Assembly: GCF_900476375.1 (NCBI RefSeq)
Contig: NZ_UPPP01000083.1
Span: 1 to 64,000 of the forward strand
Direction: 5' to 3'
DNA from: Allolucifera butyrica
GTDB lineage: Bacteria; Bacillota; Negativicutes; Sporomusales; UPPP01
DNA length: 64,000 nt
The notes beneath the pieces are model-generated. The model was given only the letters and a program-made list of their open reading frames with translations. It did not search any database and was not told where the DNA came from. Positions 26,444 to 35,136 of the stretch are shown one piece after another; within the stretch, counting starts at the first letter, position 1; each line of letters opens with the position of its first letter. The translations under genes were made by a program, and so were the position numbers.

Positions 26444-26636
26444 TTTCCGATTTAAGACTATTTAATTCCGCCAGTAAAGCATCAATATTGACCCCATGAA
26501 TTTTGGCGGCATTGGCAATTGTTTCGGTAGCTGATCCCATGCAGCCGCTACAGGACATTCCATGGCTGACTAACACCTCTTTAGCCTGTATATGGGAGCG
26601 CAGTACAACAATAATTGGGGTTTCTTTCGTAATCAT
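26439..26636 (-). CDS. DUF1858 domain protein
   Basis: The 65-residue protein begins MITKETPIIVVLRSHIQAKE and continues VLVSHGMSCSGCMGSATETI, the DUF1858 pattern with a CxxC next to a helix, seen in hybrid-cluster and thiol-disulfide related proteins of anaerobes. It may bind a metal or take part in redox chemistry; the function is unknown. GGGGGGAAGAGAAC precedes the ATG. Confidence 0.85.
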   Translation of the reverse strand: MITKETPIIVVLRSHIQAKEVLVSHGMSCSGCMGSATETIANAAKIHGVNIDALLAELNSLKSEK

Positions 26637-26752
26637 GTTCTCTTCCCCCCAACCAAACCTTCTTTTTTATTTTCTATTTTCAATATATTCATGGCAATTC
26701 CTGCATGTGTTTACATTTTTGCGAATTATTCCGGTATTTATTTCTTAAATAC

Positions 26753-26782
26753 TTGCATACTCTAACTAATCTGTGCTAAAAT
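26753..26782 (+). promoter_or_regulatory. Promoter of rpmB
   Basis: TTGCAT (26753-26758), an 18-bp spacer and TAAAAT (26777-26782) with an upstream TG make an extended -10 promoter, about 45 nt before the AAAGGAGGTGG site. Confidence 0.55.
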
Positions 26783-26836
26783 ATTGATGTTATTGTAATA
26801 AGGATGATCTTGTCCCCACTAAAGGAGGTGGAATAG

Positions 26837-27028
26837 ATGGCAAACGTATGTGAAATCTGTGGTAAAGGTGAACTCAGCGGTTTTAATGTCAGCCACTCCC
26901 ATCTTAAGACGAAACGCAGATGGAAACCCAATATTCAGCGCGTTAAGGCATTAGTTAACGGCGAAATAAAAAAGATCAACGTTTGTACCCGTTGTTTACG
27001 TTCCAACAAAGTAGCCCGGGCAGTATAA
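26837..27028 (+). CDS. rpmB: 50S ribosomal protein L28
   Basis: The 63-residue L28 begins MANVCEICGKGELSGFNVSH and has a second CxxC at the C-terminus (VCTRCLRSNKVAR), so it is the zinc-binding (C+) form. It joins the large subunit near the E site. AAAGGAGGTGGAATAG precedes the ATG. It is a single-gene unit on the plus strand. Confidence 0.97.
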   Translation: MANVCEICGKGELSGFNVSHSHLKTKRRWKPNIQRVKALVNGEIKKINVCTRCLRSNKVARAV

Positions 27029-27042
27029 CAAACAAAAAAAGT

Positions 27043-27074
27043 AAGGACTATGATATGAACATCATAGTCCTTTT
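27043..27074 (+). terminator. rpmB terminator
   Basis: AAGGACTATGAT pairs with ATCATAGTCCTT around a short loop, followed by TTTTTC, 14 nt past the rpmB stop. It also faces the end of hslO on the other strand. Confidence 0.85.
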
Positions 27075-27087
27075 TCTTTTCCCTTCC

Positions 27088-27957
27088 CTACTTATTATCC
27101 AGGCGTTTTAGCAAGTCTTCCAATTCAGCCCGTTCAAAGATATACTTCTGATTGCAAAAGTGACAGATTAGTTCCGCCTGGCCGTCTAAAATAATATCTT
27201 CCAGTTCGCTTTTACCTAAACTGATCAGTACATTCTCCACTTTCTCCTTCGAACAAGGACAGTTAAAAGCCAGCGGATACGAATCATAAAGATTGACCGG
27301 CAAGCCTGCAAATACTTTTTCCAGCATGGCGGCCCCGTCGTAGCCCTCAGTCACTAACTGAGAAACAGCCGGCAACCGGGCCAGATTTTCTTCCACAGCA
27401 GCTACTGTTTTGTCGTCTGCTCCCGGCATGGCCTGAACTAACAAACCGCCGGCCGCCGTCACCGTAAGGTCGGGCTGCACCAGAACCCCTACCGCAACCG
27501 TTGACGGGGTCTGCTCTGAAAGCAGGAGGTAATTGGCCACGTCTTCACCAATCTCTCCCGTTAATAGCGGAGCACTGCCGGAAAATGGCTGTTTCAGTCC
27601 GGTAAAGCGGGTAAGCGTAATGGTGCCGCTGCCGACCGCTTTACCGACATCCAGCTTTCCTTCCCGCAAGGGCAAATGAATTTGGGGATTTTTCACATAT
27701 CCCCGTACCGCTCCGCGGGAATTGGCATCGGTTACCACTGTGCCAAGCGGGCCGTCGCCCTCAATGCGGAGCGTAAGGGTTTCTTCGGTCTTTAAATTGG
27801 CTGCCAGCATAAGGGCAGCAGTCATCGTTCGTCCCAGGGCGGCAGACGCCACGGGATAGCAATCATGGCGCCGCCGTGCTTCTTCCACTAATTCCGTAGT
27901 AACTGCCGCAAAAGCGCGTATGCCGGGTGTAGTAGCCCGGATGAGATGGTCTCGCAT
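27088..27957 (-). CDS. hslO: Redox-regulated chaperone Hsp33
   Basis: The 289-residue protein has the Hsp33 core (IRATTPGIRAFAA, LGRTMTAALML, GDGPLGTVVTDANS, TPSTVAVGVLV) and a C-terminal zinc switch of CPCSKEKV and CHFCNQKY. On oxidation it releases zinc and holds unfolding proteins. The AGGAGG site lies 11 nt before ATG 27957. It is 37 nt after ribH and may be read through from the rib operon. Confidence 0.95.
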   Translation of the reverse strand: MRDHLIRATTPGIRAFAAVTTELVEEARRRHDCYPVASAALGRTMTAALMLAANLKTEETLTLRIEGDGPLGTVVTDANSRGAVRGYVKNPQIHLPLREGKLDVGKAVGSGTITLTRFTGLKQPFSGSAPLLTGEIGEDVANYLLLSEQTPSTVAVGVLVQPDLTVTAAGGLLVQAMPGADDKTVAAVEENLARLPAVSQLVTEGYDGAAMLEKVFAGLPVNLYDSYPLAFNCPCSKEKVENVLISLGKSELEDIILDGQAELICHFCNQKYIFERAELEDLLKRLDNK

Positions 27958-27994
27958 GAATACGTATCCTCCTAAAATATTTCCTGGAAATATT

Positions 27995-28459
27995 TTACAT
28001 ATCAGTCAGCAAATTCGCCATTTCAATGGCCGCTACCGCAGCATCAAAGCCCTTATTACCCGCCTTGGTCCCGGCCCGTTCTATGGCTTGTTCAATATTT
28101 TCCGTTGTTAAGACGCCAAAGATGACCGGTATACCGCTGTCTAACGCTACGTGAGCCACTCCCTTGGATACTTCGGCACAAACATAATCATAGTGTGAAG
28201 TACTGCCCCGGATTACGGTTCCTAAACAAATTACGGCATCGTATTGTTTACTGTCAGCCATCTTTTTGGCAATCAGCGGAATTTCAAAGGCTCCCGGTAC
28301 CCAGGCAACGGTAATATTGTCTTCCGGCATCCCGTGGCGCGTAAGGGCATCCAGCGCGCCTGTAAGCAGCTTGCCGGTAATGAATTCATTAAATCTTGCC
28401 ACGACAATTCCTACTTTTAGATTTTTCGCAATCAACTGGCCTTCCAATATTTTGCTCAT
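27995..28459 (-). CDS. ribH: 6,7-dimethyl-8-ribityllumazine synthase
   Basis: The 154-residue enzyme condenses the ribityl-pyrimidine with dihydroxybutanone phosphate. It has [17 protein letters not shown] (about 55), [16 protein letters not shown] with the catalytic His, and a C-terminal [16 protein letters not shown] 28459 overlaps the ribBA stop as ATGA. It is the last of ribD-ribE-ribBA-ribH. Confidence 0.96.
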   Translation of the reverse strand: MSKILEGQLIAKNLKVGIVVARFNEFITGKLLTGALDALTRHGMPEDNITVAWVPGAFEIPLIAKKMADSKQYDAVICLGTVIRGSTSHYDYVCAEVSKGVAHVALDSGIPVIFGVLTTENIEQAIERAGTKAGNKGFDAAVAAIEMANLLTDM

Positions 28460-29670
28460 TTAGATTCCTCCTCATATTGTTTTAAAATATGCCCCAATTT
28501 AGATTTTTTAGCCGACAGGTAGCGTTGATTGAAGGGATTGGCTTTCATCTCAATGGGAACCCGTTGGGAAATTGTCAATCCGTACCCTTCCAGCCCGGCC
28601 CGTTTTTTGGGATTATTCGTCAGCAACCGGATCGAGGTAAGTCCAAGGTCCGAGAGAATTTGCGCCCCAATTCCGTAATCTCTCAGATCGGGAGCAAAGC
28701 CGAGCAGTTCATTGGCCTCCACCGTATCTTTACCCCGGTCTTGCAGGGCATAGGCCTTTATTTTATTAGCCAGACCGATGCCCCGTCCTTCCTGGCGCAT
28801 ATAAAGCAGAACGCCCCTGCCTTCTTTCTCAATCCTTTCCAGCGCTTTCGCCAATTGTTCTCCGCAATCGCAGCGGAGCGAACCGAAAACGTCTCCGGTC
28901 AGACATTCGGAATGAACCCGGACAAGCACATCCTTGGCATCGCGGACATCGCCCTTTATCAGCGCCACATGGCACTGGCCATCGGTTTCCGACTCATAGG
29001 CGATCAGACGAAACGTCCCGTAGCGGGTAGGCAGGTTGGTTTCCGCCGCCCGGACAATAAATTTTTCATGCATCATACGGTATTTGATTAAGTCTGCTAT
29101 GGTAATTATTTTTAAATTGTGCTGACTGACAAACTCCATGAGCTCCGGTACCCGGGCCATGGTCCCGTCGTCCTTCATAATTTCACAAATTACACCAGCC
29201 GGATACAACCCGGCCAGTTTAGCTAAATCGACCGCGGCTTCGGTATGGCCCGTCCGCCGCAATACCCCGCCTTCCCGGTAACGCAGCGGGAAAACATGAC
29301 CGGGACGCCGGATATCCTCCGGCTGCGTATCCCGGTTAAGGACAGCCTGGATGGTCAGAGCCCGCTCATAAGCCGATATGCCTGTAGTAACACTGCCGGC
29401 ATCGATCGACACGGTGAAAGCCGTGCCATGACTGTCTGTATTCTTGGTTACCATGGCACCAATTTCCAATTCGTCCAGCCTGCTGCCGACAATCGGCATA
29501 CAAATTAAGCCGCGGCCATGGGTTGCCATAAAATTAATCGCTTCGGGAGTAACTTTTTCCGCCGCCATTAAAAGGTCGCCTTCATTTTCCCGGTCTTCAT
29601 CATCCACAACCACAATCATTTTACCATTTTTTAAATCCTCAATGGCTTCTTCAATACGATGAAATTGCAC
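28456..29670 (-). CDS. ribBA: Bifunctional dihydroxybutanone phosphate synthase / GTP cyclohydrolase II
   Basis: The 404-residue fusion supplies both riboflavin precursors. The RibB half holds [26 protein letters not shown] and RPGHVFPLR. The RibA half holds the zinc motif [19 protein letters not shown] and [12 protein letters not shown] 29670 is chosen over the frame start at 29712 because AGGAGGAATACAA lies directly upstream. It begins 19 nt after ribE. Confidence 0.96.
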   Translation of the reverse strand: MQFHRIEEAIEDLKNGKMIVVVDDEDRENEGDLLMAAEKVTPEAINFMATHGRGLICMPIVGSRLDELEIGAMVTKNTDSHGTAFTVSIDAGSVTTGISAYERALTIQAVLNRDTQPEDIRRPGHVFPLRYREGGVLRRTGHTEAAVDLAKLAGLYPAGVICEIMKDDGTMARVPELMEFVSQHNLKIITIADLIKYRMMHEKFIVRAAETNLPTRYGTFRLIAYESETDGQCHVALIKGDVRDAKDVLVRVHSECLTGDVFGSLRCDCGEQLAKALERIEKEGRGVLLYMRQEGRGIGLANKIKAYALQDRGKDTVEANELLGFAPDLRDYGIGAQILSDLGLTSIRLLTNNPKKRAGLEGYGLTISQRVPIEMKANPFNQRYLSAKKSKLGHILKQYEEESK

Positions 29671-29689
29671 TTGTATTCCTCCTAATCGT

Positions 29690-30346
29690 TTAACCTGTGA
29701 ACCCGTGTTCACTTAAAAATTCCAGGCTGATTTTCGGTCCCGCCTGGTCCGCGGCAGCACCGCTTCGTAAAAGTTTTTCCACATATTTTCCTAATATATC
29801 CGTTTCTAAATTTACCATATCCCCGGCTTGTTTAAAACCCAATGTTGTCTGTGCCGCCGTATGGGGAATTAACGAAACGGTGAACCAGCTTTCGTCGCAC
29901 TCTACGATGGTAAGACTAGTCCCGTCAATTGCGACGGAACCTTTTTTCACAACGTAATGCATGATGGCCGGTTCCGCTATAATGCGAATGATAACGGCGT
30001 TATCATTTTTTTCTTTGGCGGCGATTTGGCCGGTTCCGTCAATATGGCCGCTAACCAGGTGCCCCCCTAGACGGTCTCCCAATCTCAAAGCCCTTTCCAG
30101 GTTAACGGCCTGACCGGTGCTAAGCTGCCCCAGGGCGGTACGGTCCATGGTCTCCGGCATCACATCGGCGGAAAACCAATTTGACGCAAAGGAAACAACG
30201 GTAAGACAAATTCCGTTTACAGCAATACTGTCGCCTTGTTGAACATCACCGAGTACTTTCCCGGCCGCAACGGTCAGCCGGATCGACTTAGGACCTTTTT
30301 GGATGGCCGTCACTTTACCTAATTCTTCCACAATCCCGGTAAACAT
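29690..30346 (-). CDS. ribE: Riboflavin synthase, alpha chain
   Basis: The 218-residue enzyme has the two lumazine-binding repeats that define it: [12 protein letters not shown]...GICLTVV and then [12 protein letters not shown]...GTSLTIVE. It dismutates two lumazines to riboflavin. ATG 30346 has GGGAGGAATGAA upstream; the longer frame from 30532 overlaps ribD. It is 13 nt after ribD. Confidence 0.96.
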   Translation of the reverse strand: MFTGIVEELGKVTAIQKGPKSIRLTVAAGKVLGDVQQGDSIAVNGICLTVVSFASNWFSADVMPETMDRTALGQLSTGQAVNLERALRLGDRLGGHLVSGHIDGTGQIAAKEKNDNAVIIRIIAEPAIMHYVVKKGSVAIDGTSLTIVECDESWFTVSLIPHTAAQTTLGFKQAGDMVNLETDILGKYVEKLLRSGAAADQAGPKISLEFLSEHGFTG

Positions 30347-30359
30347 TTCATTCCTCCCG

Positions 30360-31442
30360 CTATACGATATACCCGCTAACCAATACATCTTCACCGACTT
30401 GCTGGATAGCAGTATTTTTAAGTAAAATAGCGGCATCCAGGCAGGATATTCCCTCTCCCCCGACGGGACCCGGCGCGCTAGTTCCGCCAATGATTTTAGG
30501 GGCAATAAACCAATACACTTTATCCACAACATTGGCGGCCAAAGCCGATTGATTCACCGCCGGCCCGCCCTCTATCAATATGCTGCTAATACCGCGCTTA
30601 CCCAGTATCTGAAACAAACTTTTCAGATCAATGCCTGTTTTTCCTCTTGGGACAACAACAACGTCAACGCCTTTCTTTTGCAGTGCTTCCCTTCTCTCCG
30701 GCGGCGCCTCCGGCAATACGGCAACAATTGTCGCCGCCTCATCATTGACAACTTTCGCCGTCAGCGGGGTCCGGGCCAAACTATCGGCAACAATCCGCAC
30801 GGGATTTTGCGTTGCCTGGGGCAAACGGGCGGTCAGGGCCGGATCATCGGCCAACACCGTACCGATTCCTACTAAAATTCCGTCATAACGGTCCCGCAGC
30901 GTATGAACGAACTGCCGTGCCGGGGGCCCCGTGATCCATTGGGATTGCCCGCTTACGGTTGCAATTTTGCCATCCAGCGTCATTGCCGTCTTTAAGATGC
31001 CAAAGGGCATTCCCGTGGTAACCCATTTAATAAACACTTCATTCAGTCCGGCGGCTTGGCCGGCTAAAATCCCCTCCACAACCTCAATCCCTGCCGCCCG
31101 GAGCTTTTCCAGTCCCTTGCCGGCAACCAGCGGATTGGGATCAACCATCGCAACGACAACTTTTTTGATGCCGGCCTGAATTACGGCATCCGCGCAAGGC
31201 CCGGTCCGGCCATAATGCGAACAAGGCTCCAAAGTAACATAGAGGGTAGCTCCCCTGGCCAAATCGCCGGCTTGGGTCAAAGCATGGATTTCGGCATGGG
31301 GTGTCCCGGCCTTTTTATGCCAGCCTTGACCGACAACGGTGTTGTCACGGACAATGACGGCGCCAACCATGGGATTGGGACGGGTCCGTCCCAGACCGCG
31401 CTCAGCCAAAGCCAGGGCCTGTCTCATATAATATTCATCCAT
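30360..31442 (-). CDS. ribD: Bifunctional riboflavin deaminase/reductase
   Basis: The 360-residue protein joins a cytidine-deaminase-like half (RTRPNPMVGAVIV, TPHAEIHAL, EPCSHYGRTGPC with zinc Cys/His) to a reductase half (GILKTAMTLDGKIAT, SSILIEGGP). It carries out the second and third steps of riboflavin synthesis. It starts at ATG 31442 with TTTGGAGGTCTT upstream, only 13 nt after the T-tract of the riboswitch terminator. Confidence 0.96.
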   Translation of the reverse strand: MDEYYMRQALALAERGLGRTRPNPMVGAVIVRDNTVVGQGWHKKAGTPHAEIHALTQAGDLARGATLYVTLEPCSHYGRTGPCADAVIQAGIKKVVVAMVDPNPLVAGKGLEKLRAAGIEVVEGILAGQAAGLNEVFIKWVTTGMPFGILKTAMTLDGKIATVSGQSQWITGPPARQFVHTLRDRYDGILVGIGTVLADDPALTARLPQATQNPVRIVADSLARTPLTAKVVNDEAATIVAVLPEAPPERREALQKKGVDVVVVPRGKTGIDLKSLFQILGKRGISSILIEGGPAVNQSALAANVVDKVYWFIAPKIIGGTSAPGPVGGEGISCLDAAILLKNTAIQQVGEDVLVSGYIV

Positions 31443-31455
31443 AAGACCTCCAAAT

Positions 31456-31483
31456 AAAAACCCCACAGATAGTATCTGTGGGG
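31456..31483 (-). terminator. FMN riboswitch expression-platform terminator
   Basis: The perfect 10-bp stem CCCCACAGAT/ATCTGTGGGG (31461-31470 with 31474-31483) is followed on the minus strand by TTTTT (31456-31460), just before the ribD ribosome site. Confidence 0.93.
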
Positions 31484-31529
31484 CAGTTTTCCTAAGGCAT
31501 ATAAGTTATAACAAAACAACCGGAATGCC

Positions 31530-31655
31530 AGCCTTTTTCCATCCAGACTATACTGTCGGTTCCGGAAATTAACCGGATCAGCCACATATGGCTCGCGGAC
31601 TTTACCGCCGGTCAGGAATTAAAAGATTGCTCTTTTTCACCTTGCCCCAAAGGCT
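31530..31655 (-). ncRNA. FMN riboswitch (RFN element)
   Basis: On the minus strand the aptamer reads GGGGCAAGGTG, then CCTGACCGGCGGTAAAG, CCGCGAGCC, CCGACAGTATAGTC and TGGATGGAAAAAGG, all hallmarks of the RFN element. P1 pairs AGCCTTT with AAAGGCT. FMN binding would favour the downstream terminator and shut off ribDE(BA)H. Confidence 0.96.
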
Positions 31656-31674
31656 TATATTAGATTATAAAGAT

Positions 31675-31703
31675 ATAATACCACTCTTTTTCCCAATAAT
31701 CAA
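31675..31703 (-). promoter_or_regulatory. Promoter of the riboflavin operon
   Basis: TTGATT (31698-31703), a 17-bp spacer and TATTAT (31675-31680) with TGG just upstream form an extended -10 promoter about 20 nt before the aptamer. It overlaps the 3' end of rpe. Confidence 0.7.
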
Positions 31704-32350
31704 GAGCCGCGCAATTCCCGGATTGCCCGCGAAATGTCCGGAGCTCCATAAACGGCGGAACCGGCCACTAGTATGTTCGCTCCTGCCTTAATTACTTGCG
31801 GCGCCGTTTGCGAATTAATTCCTCCGTCCACCTCAATGTCAACCTGTAAATGCCGTTCTTCAATCATGTTTTTCAGACGGGTAATTTTATTCAGGGAAGA
31901 AGCAATAAAGGACTGCCCCCCAAAACCGGGATTCACGCTCATAATAAGTACCATATCAATGTCAGGTAAAACTTCTTCCAGAACCGTCAGGGAAGTAGAC
32001 GGATTCAGGGATATGCCGGCCCGGACACCGGCGCTTTTAATTTGTTGTATCAACCGGTGCAAATGACAGTCCGCCTCTGCATGGACGGTAATGATATTGG
32101 CTCCGGCCTGGATAAAAGAGTCAAGAAACTTTCCCGGATTCGCAATCATCAAATGCACATCTAACGGCAGTTTGGTCACTTTCTGGATGGCCGCTACCAC
32201 AGGAGCGCCAATGGAAATATTCGGGACAAAATGTCCATCCATTACATCAACGTGCAATAAATCGGCGCCGCTTTTTTCTACCTTTTGAATGTCTGTCGCC
32301 AGATTGGCAAAATCGGCTGCCAATATGGAAGGAGCAATCTGAATCATCAT
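31700..32350 (-). CDS. rpe: Ribulose-phosphate 3-epimerase
   Basis: The 216-residue TIM-barrel enzyme interconverts ribulose-5-phosphate and xylulose-5-phosphate. It has IAPSILAADFANL, HVDVMDGHFVPN with the metal Asp/His, VHLMI, MSVNPGFGGQ and VDGGIN. Two adjacent ATG codons (32350 and 32347) are possible; the first overlaps the rsgA stop as ATGA. The pairing with rsgA is usual in Bacillota. Confidence 0.96.
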   Translation of the reverse strand: MMIQIAPSILAADFANLATDIQKVEKSGADLLHVDVMDGHFVPNISIGAPVVAAIQKVTKLPLDVHLMIANPGKFLDSFIQAGANIITVHAEADCHLHRLIQQIKSAGVRAGISLNPSTSLTVLEEVLPDIDMVLIMSVNPGFGGQSFIASSLNKITRLKNMIEERHLQVDIEVDGGINSQTAPQVIKAGANILVAGSAVYGAPDISRAIRELRGS

Positions 32351-33225
32351 TTGTAATCCTTTCTCTTTTCTTTTATTTCCGCCAGTAGTTCAAGATACGA
32401 ATGATAGCGGGCCCGGTCGATTTCTCCTGCCTGCACCGCCTGTTTTACTGCGCACTGCGGTTCCTTGTCATGCAGGCAGGACGTGAACTTGCATGCCGGG
32501 GCCAGGGCTGCAATCTCGATAAAACAATGCATCAATTCCAGCTCGCTCAGATTGTTAAACTCGGTTAGGCTGAATCCCGGCGTATCAACCACGAAACCAC
32601 CGGCCGCAAGCGGCAATAATTCGGCAAAACGGGTAGTATGCTTGCCGCGTCCAATCTTACGGCTTACTTCGCCGGTAACTAATTTCAACCCCGGCTCAAC
32701 AGCGTTCAAAATGGTTGATTTACCGGCGCCGGAAGGTCCGGCAAGAACAGTAGTTTTATCATAGAGTAAGGTTCTGAAGTCCTGTATGCCCATTCCGGTT
32801 TTGGCAGAAAGCAAAATAACCGGATAGCCGATCCGTTGATAAATATCGGTTAAGGCAGTAAGCTCAACAGGATTGGCCAAATCGATTTTATTGACGCAAA
32901 GATTGATTTTCAGTCCGGACAATTCGGCCAAAACAAGAAAGCGGTCAATCAATACGCCGTTAATGTCCGGATTTACGGCGGCAAAGGTAAGCATCACCTG
33001 GTCAATGTTCGCGACCGTTGGCCGCAGCAATCGATTGCGCCGGGGAAGAATCTCCTCAATGACCCCTTTGTCGCCGCCACTCATTGTATATAGCACCAAG
33101 TCCCCCACTAAAAGGGAAAATCGTTCTTTCTTAAACCGTCCGCGCAAAGTACACATGGTGACTTTGTCTTCCGACTGAACATAGTAATAACTATTATAGG
33201 CTTTGACGATAACCCCCTTTAACAC
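32347..33225 (-). CDS. rsgA: Ribosome small subunit-dependent GTPase A
   Basis: The 292-residue circularly permuted GTPase (CpgA/YloQ) has an OB-fold N-terminus, then G4 NKIDLA, G1 GPSGAGKST, G2 GRGKHTT, G3 DTPGF and a C-terminal zinc knuckle (CKFTSCLH...C). It helps 30S maturation. GTG 33225 has TAGGAGGCAATACTTT upstream. It lies 13 nt after the PASTA kinase gene, which may phosphorylate it, as reported for the Bacillus pair. Confidence 0.96.
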   Translation of the reverse strand: MLKGVIVKAYNSYYYVQSEDKVTMCTLRGRFKKERFSLLVGDLVLYTMSGGDKGVIEEILPRRNRLLRPTVANIDQVMLTFAAVNPDINGVLIDRFLVLAELSGLKINLCVNKIDLANPVELTALTDIYQRIGYPVILLSAKTGMGIQDFRTLLYDKTTVLAGPSGAGKSTILNAVEPGLKLVTGEVSRKIGRGKHTTRFAELLPLAAGGFVVDTPGFSLTEFNNLSELELMHCFIEIAALAPACKFTSCLHDKEPQCAVKQAVQAGEIDRARYHSYLELLAEIKEKRKDYK

Positions 33226-33238
33226 AAAGTATTGCCTC

Positions 33239-35122
33239 CTACAATGTTTGTTCTTGAATTAATACGCCGTTGATATATACCTGTACCCGTACCTGACCAG
33301 TTCCCTCCACGGTTTTTTCTATTTTTTCACCGGGTTTATGAGTGCCCTCATAAATCACACGCCGGCCATTGGAATCGGTAACAACAATCTGGATTGTCTG
33401 ATTCGGCGGACCGGCCGGCACCGCAATTTGAACAACCGCCCGTTTGGTCGTACCGGATACATTTTTGGCCACGGTAAAATCAATTGCCGCCCCTTCCGTA
33501 ACTTCTGCCGCCGGCGCCGGATTCTGGCCGGTAATAGTTCCGGGCGGATATTTGTCACTGGCCGCTTCGGTTATCGTTCCCATCTTCAGTTTTAAACTTT
33601 CAAGCTGCGAGTTTACCGTATTTAACGGCGTCCCCCGGAAATCGGGCAACACGATTTTTCGCGGTCCCGCTCCCTTGCTGATTACGAGGTCGATGGCTGC
33701 GCCTTTATTCACCTGCGCCGGCGGGCGGGGATTCTGATTCACGACCGTATCAGCCGGAGCATCGGGAGAAAATTGCTCATCAACCCGGCCTAATACCAGT
33801 CCGGCATTACGAAGCTGCAATTCCGCGTCCCGCCGATTCATTCCCCGTACATCAGGTACTACGGTTATTTCACCGCCCTTGCTGACAATCAGAGTTATCA
33901 TTCTTTGTTCCTTGACAACCGATCCCGGTTCAGGCAGTTGGGAAATAACGTATCCCGCCGGTACTTTATCATTAAATGCATCGGAAACGGTAACCCGTAG
34001 ATTGCTGTTTAATAAAATATTGCGGGCAATATCAACCTGCTTGCCTACTACATTGGGAACCGTCACATCGTTGGGACTCCAAAACTTGCCATAAGCAAGG
34101 AACATGCCGGTTAAGAATCCCAATAGTAATATTAACAGCAAAATCCATAGCCAGGCTTTGGATCTTTTCGGCTTGTTTTTATTGCCGTGGGCCGTAGCCT
34201 CGCCATGTTTGTCGGCAAGACCGTCAAGGGGCGGTGTAACTGCCGGCAAAACCTGGGTAGGGAAATCTTCTTTCGACATACGCCGCGTACTGTCGTCCCT
34301 GAGACAATTCTGGGCCAGTTTCAAATCCGTAATCATTTCCGTAATATCACTAAAGCGGTCGCCGGCATTTTTAGCCATGGCTTTTAAGACAATTGCCTCC
34401 ACCAACGGCGGAATATTGGGATTCATCTCACGGGGTGGCCGCGGCTCCTCCTGAATATGCTTTAAAGCAATGCTAATGGGCGTTTCCCCATTGAACGGGA
34501 CGGTACCGGTAAGCATTTCATACAGCACAACCCCCAGCGAATAAATATCCGATTTGGCATCCACGGCCGCTCCCTTAGCCTGTTCCGGAGAAAAGTAGTG
34601 AACAGACCCGACGATTGTGCCGGAATGGGTCATTGTTGCCGAGGTAACGGCCCGGGCAATGCCGAAGTCCGTAACTTTAATCCGGCCGGCCCGGGTCACC
34701 AGAATATTATGTGGTTTAATATCACAGTGCACCAAGTTGTTCTGATGGGCGTGTTCAAGAGCCTCCGCAATTTCCAATGCGACCCGAACCGCCAATTCAA
34801 CCTTTAGCGGTGCATCACGCTGAATCTTATCCTTAAGCGTTTCACCGGAAATATATTCCATTATGATATAGTATGTATCTTCATCATGACCAACGTCATA
34901 GATGTTGACAATATTAGGATGAGACAGCCGCGCTGCGGCTTGGGCCTCCCGCCGGAAGCGCGTTACAAATTCTTCATCATTCGTAAACTGAGACCGCAGT
35001 ACTTTCACCGCTACCGAGCGATCCAACAGTTCATCGTGAGCCCGGTATACATCAGCCATCCCGCCGCCGCCTATATGTTCAAGAATGGTGTAACGGTCAT
35101 CAAGAGTACGGTTTATTAGCAT
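33239..35122 (-). CDS. prkC: PASTA-domain Ser/Thr protein kinase
   Basis: The 627-residue membrane kinase has an N-terminal Hanks-type domain (GGGGMADVY at 18-26, Lys40, HCDIKPHN with Asp134, DFG 152-154, FSPEQ), a basic/Pro linker, one membrane helix (about 323-344), three PASTA repeats (about 352-556) and a distinct C-terminal beta-rich tail of about 70 residues. PASTA domains sense muropeptides or lipid II outside the cell. HCD replaces the usual HRD, as in PknB/PrkC. AAGGAGG precedes the ATG. It sits with its phosphatase, FHA readers and wall enzymes. Confidence 0.95.
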   Translation of the reverse strand: MLINRTLDDRYTILEHIGGGGMADVYRAHDELLDRSVAVKVLRSQFTNDEEFVTRFRREAQAAARLSHPNIVNIYDVGHDEDTYYIIMEYISGETLKDKIQRDAPLKVELAVRVALEIAEALEHAHQNNLVHCDIKPHNILVTRAGRIKVTDFGIARAVTSATMTHSGTIVGSVHYFSPEQAKGAAVDAKSDIYSLGVVLYEMLTGTVPFNGETPISIALKHIQEEPRPPREMNPNIPPLVEAIVLKAMAKNAGDRFSDITEMITDLKLAQNCLRDDSTRRMSKEDFPTQVLPAVTPPLDGLADKHGEATAHGNKNKPKRSKAWLWILLLILLLGFLTGMFLAYGKFWSPNDVTVPNVVGKQVDIARNILLNSNLRVTVSDAFNDKVPAGYVISQLPEPGSVVKEQRMITLIVSKGGEITVVPDVRGMNRRDAELQLRNAGLVLGRVDEQFSPDAPADTVVNQNPRPPAQVNKGAAIDLVISKGAGPRKIVLPDFRGTPLNTVNSQLESLKLKMGTITEAASDKYPPGTITGQNPAPAAEVTEGAAIDFTVAKNVSGTTKRAVVQIAVPAGPPNQTIQIVVTDSNGRRVIYEGTHKPGEKIEKTVEGTGQVRVQVYINGVLIQEQTL

Positions 35123-35136
35123 GTGATGTCACCTCC

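Noticed and set aside
28489-29091. 200-codon plus-strand frame inside ribBA
   Set aside because: It is a shadow of ribBA without recognisable motifs or start signals.
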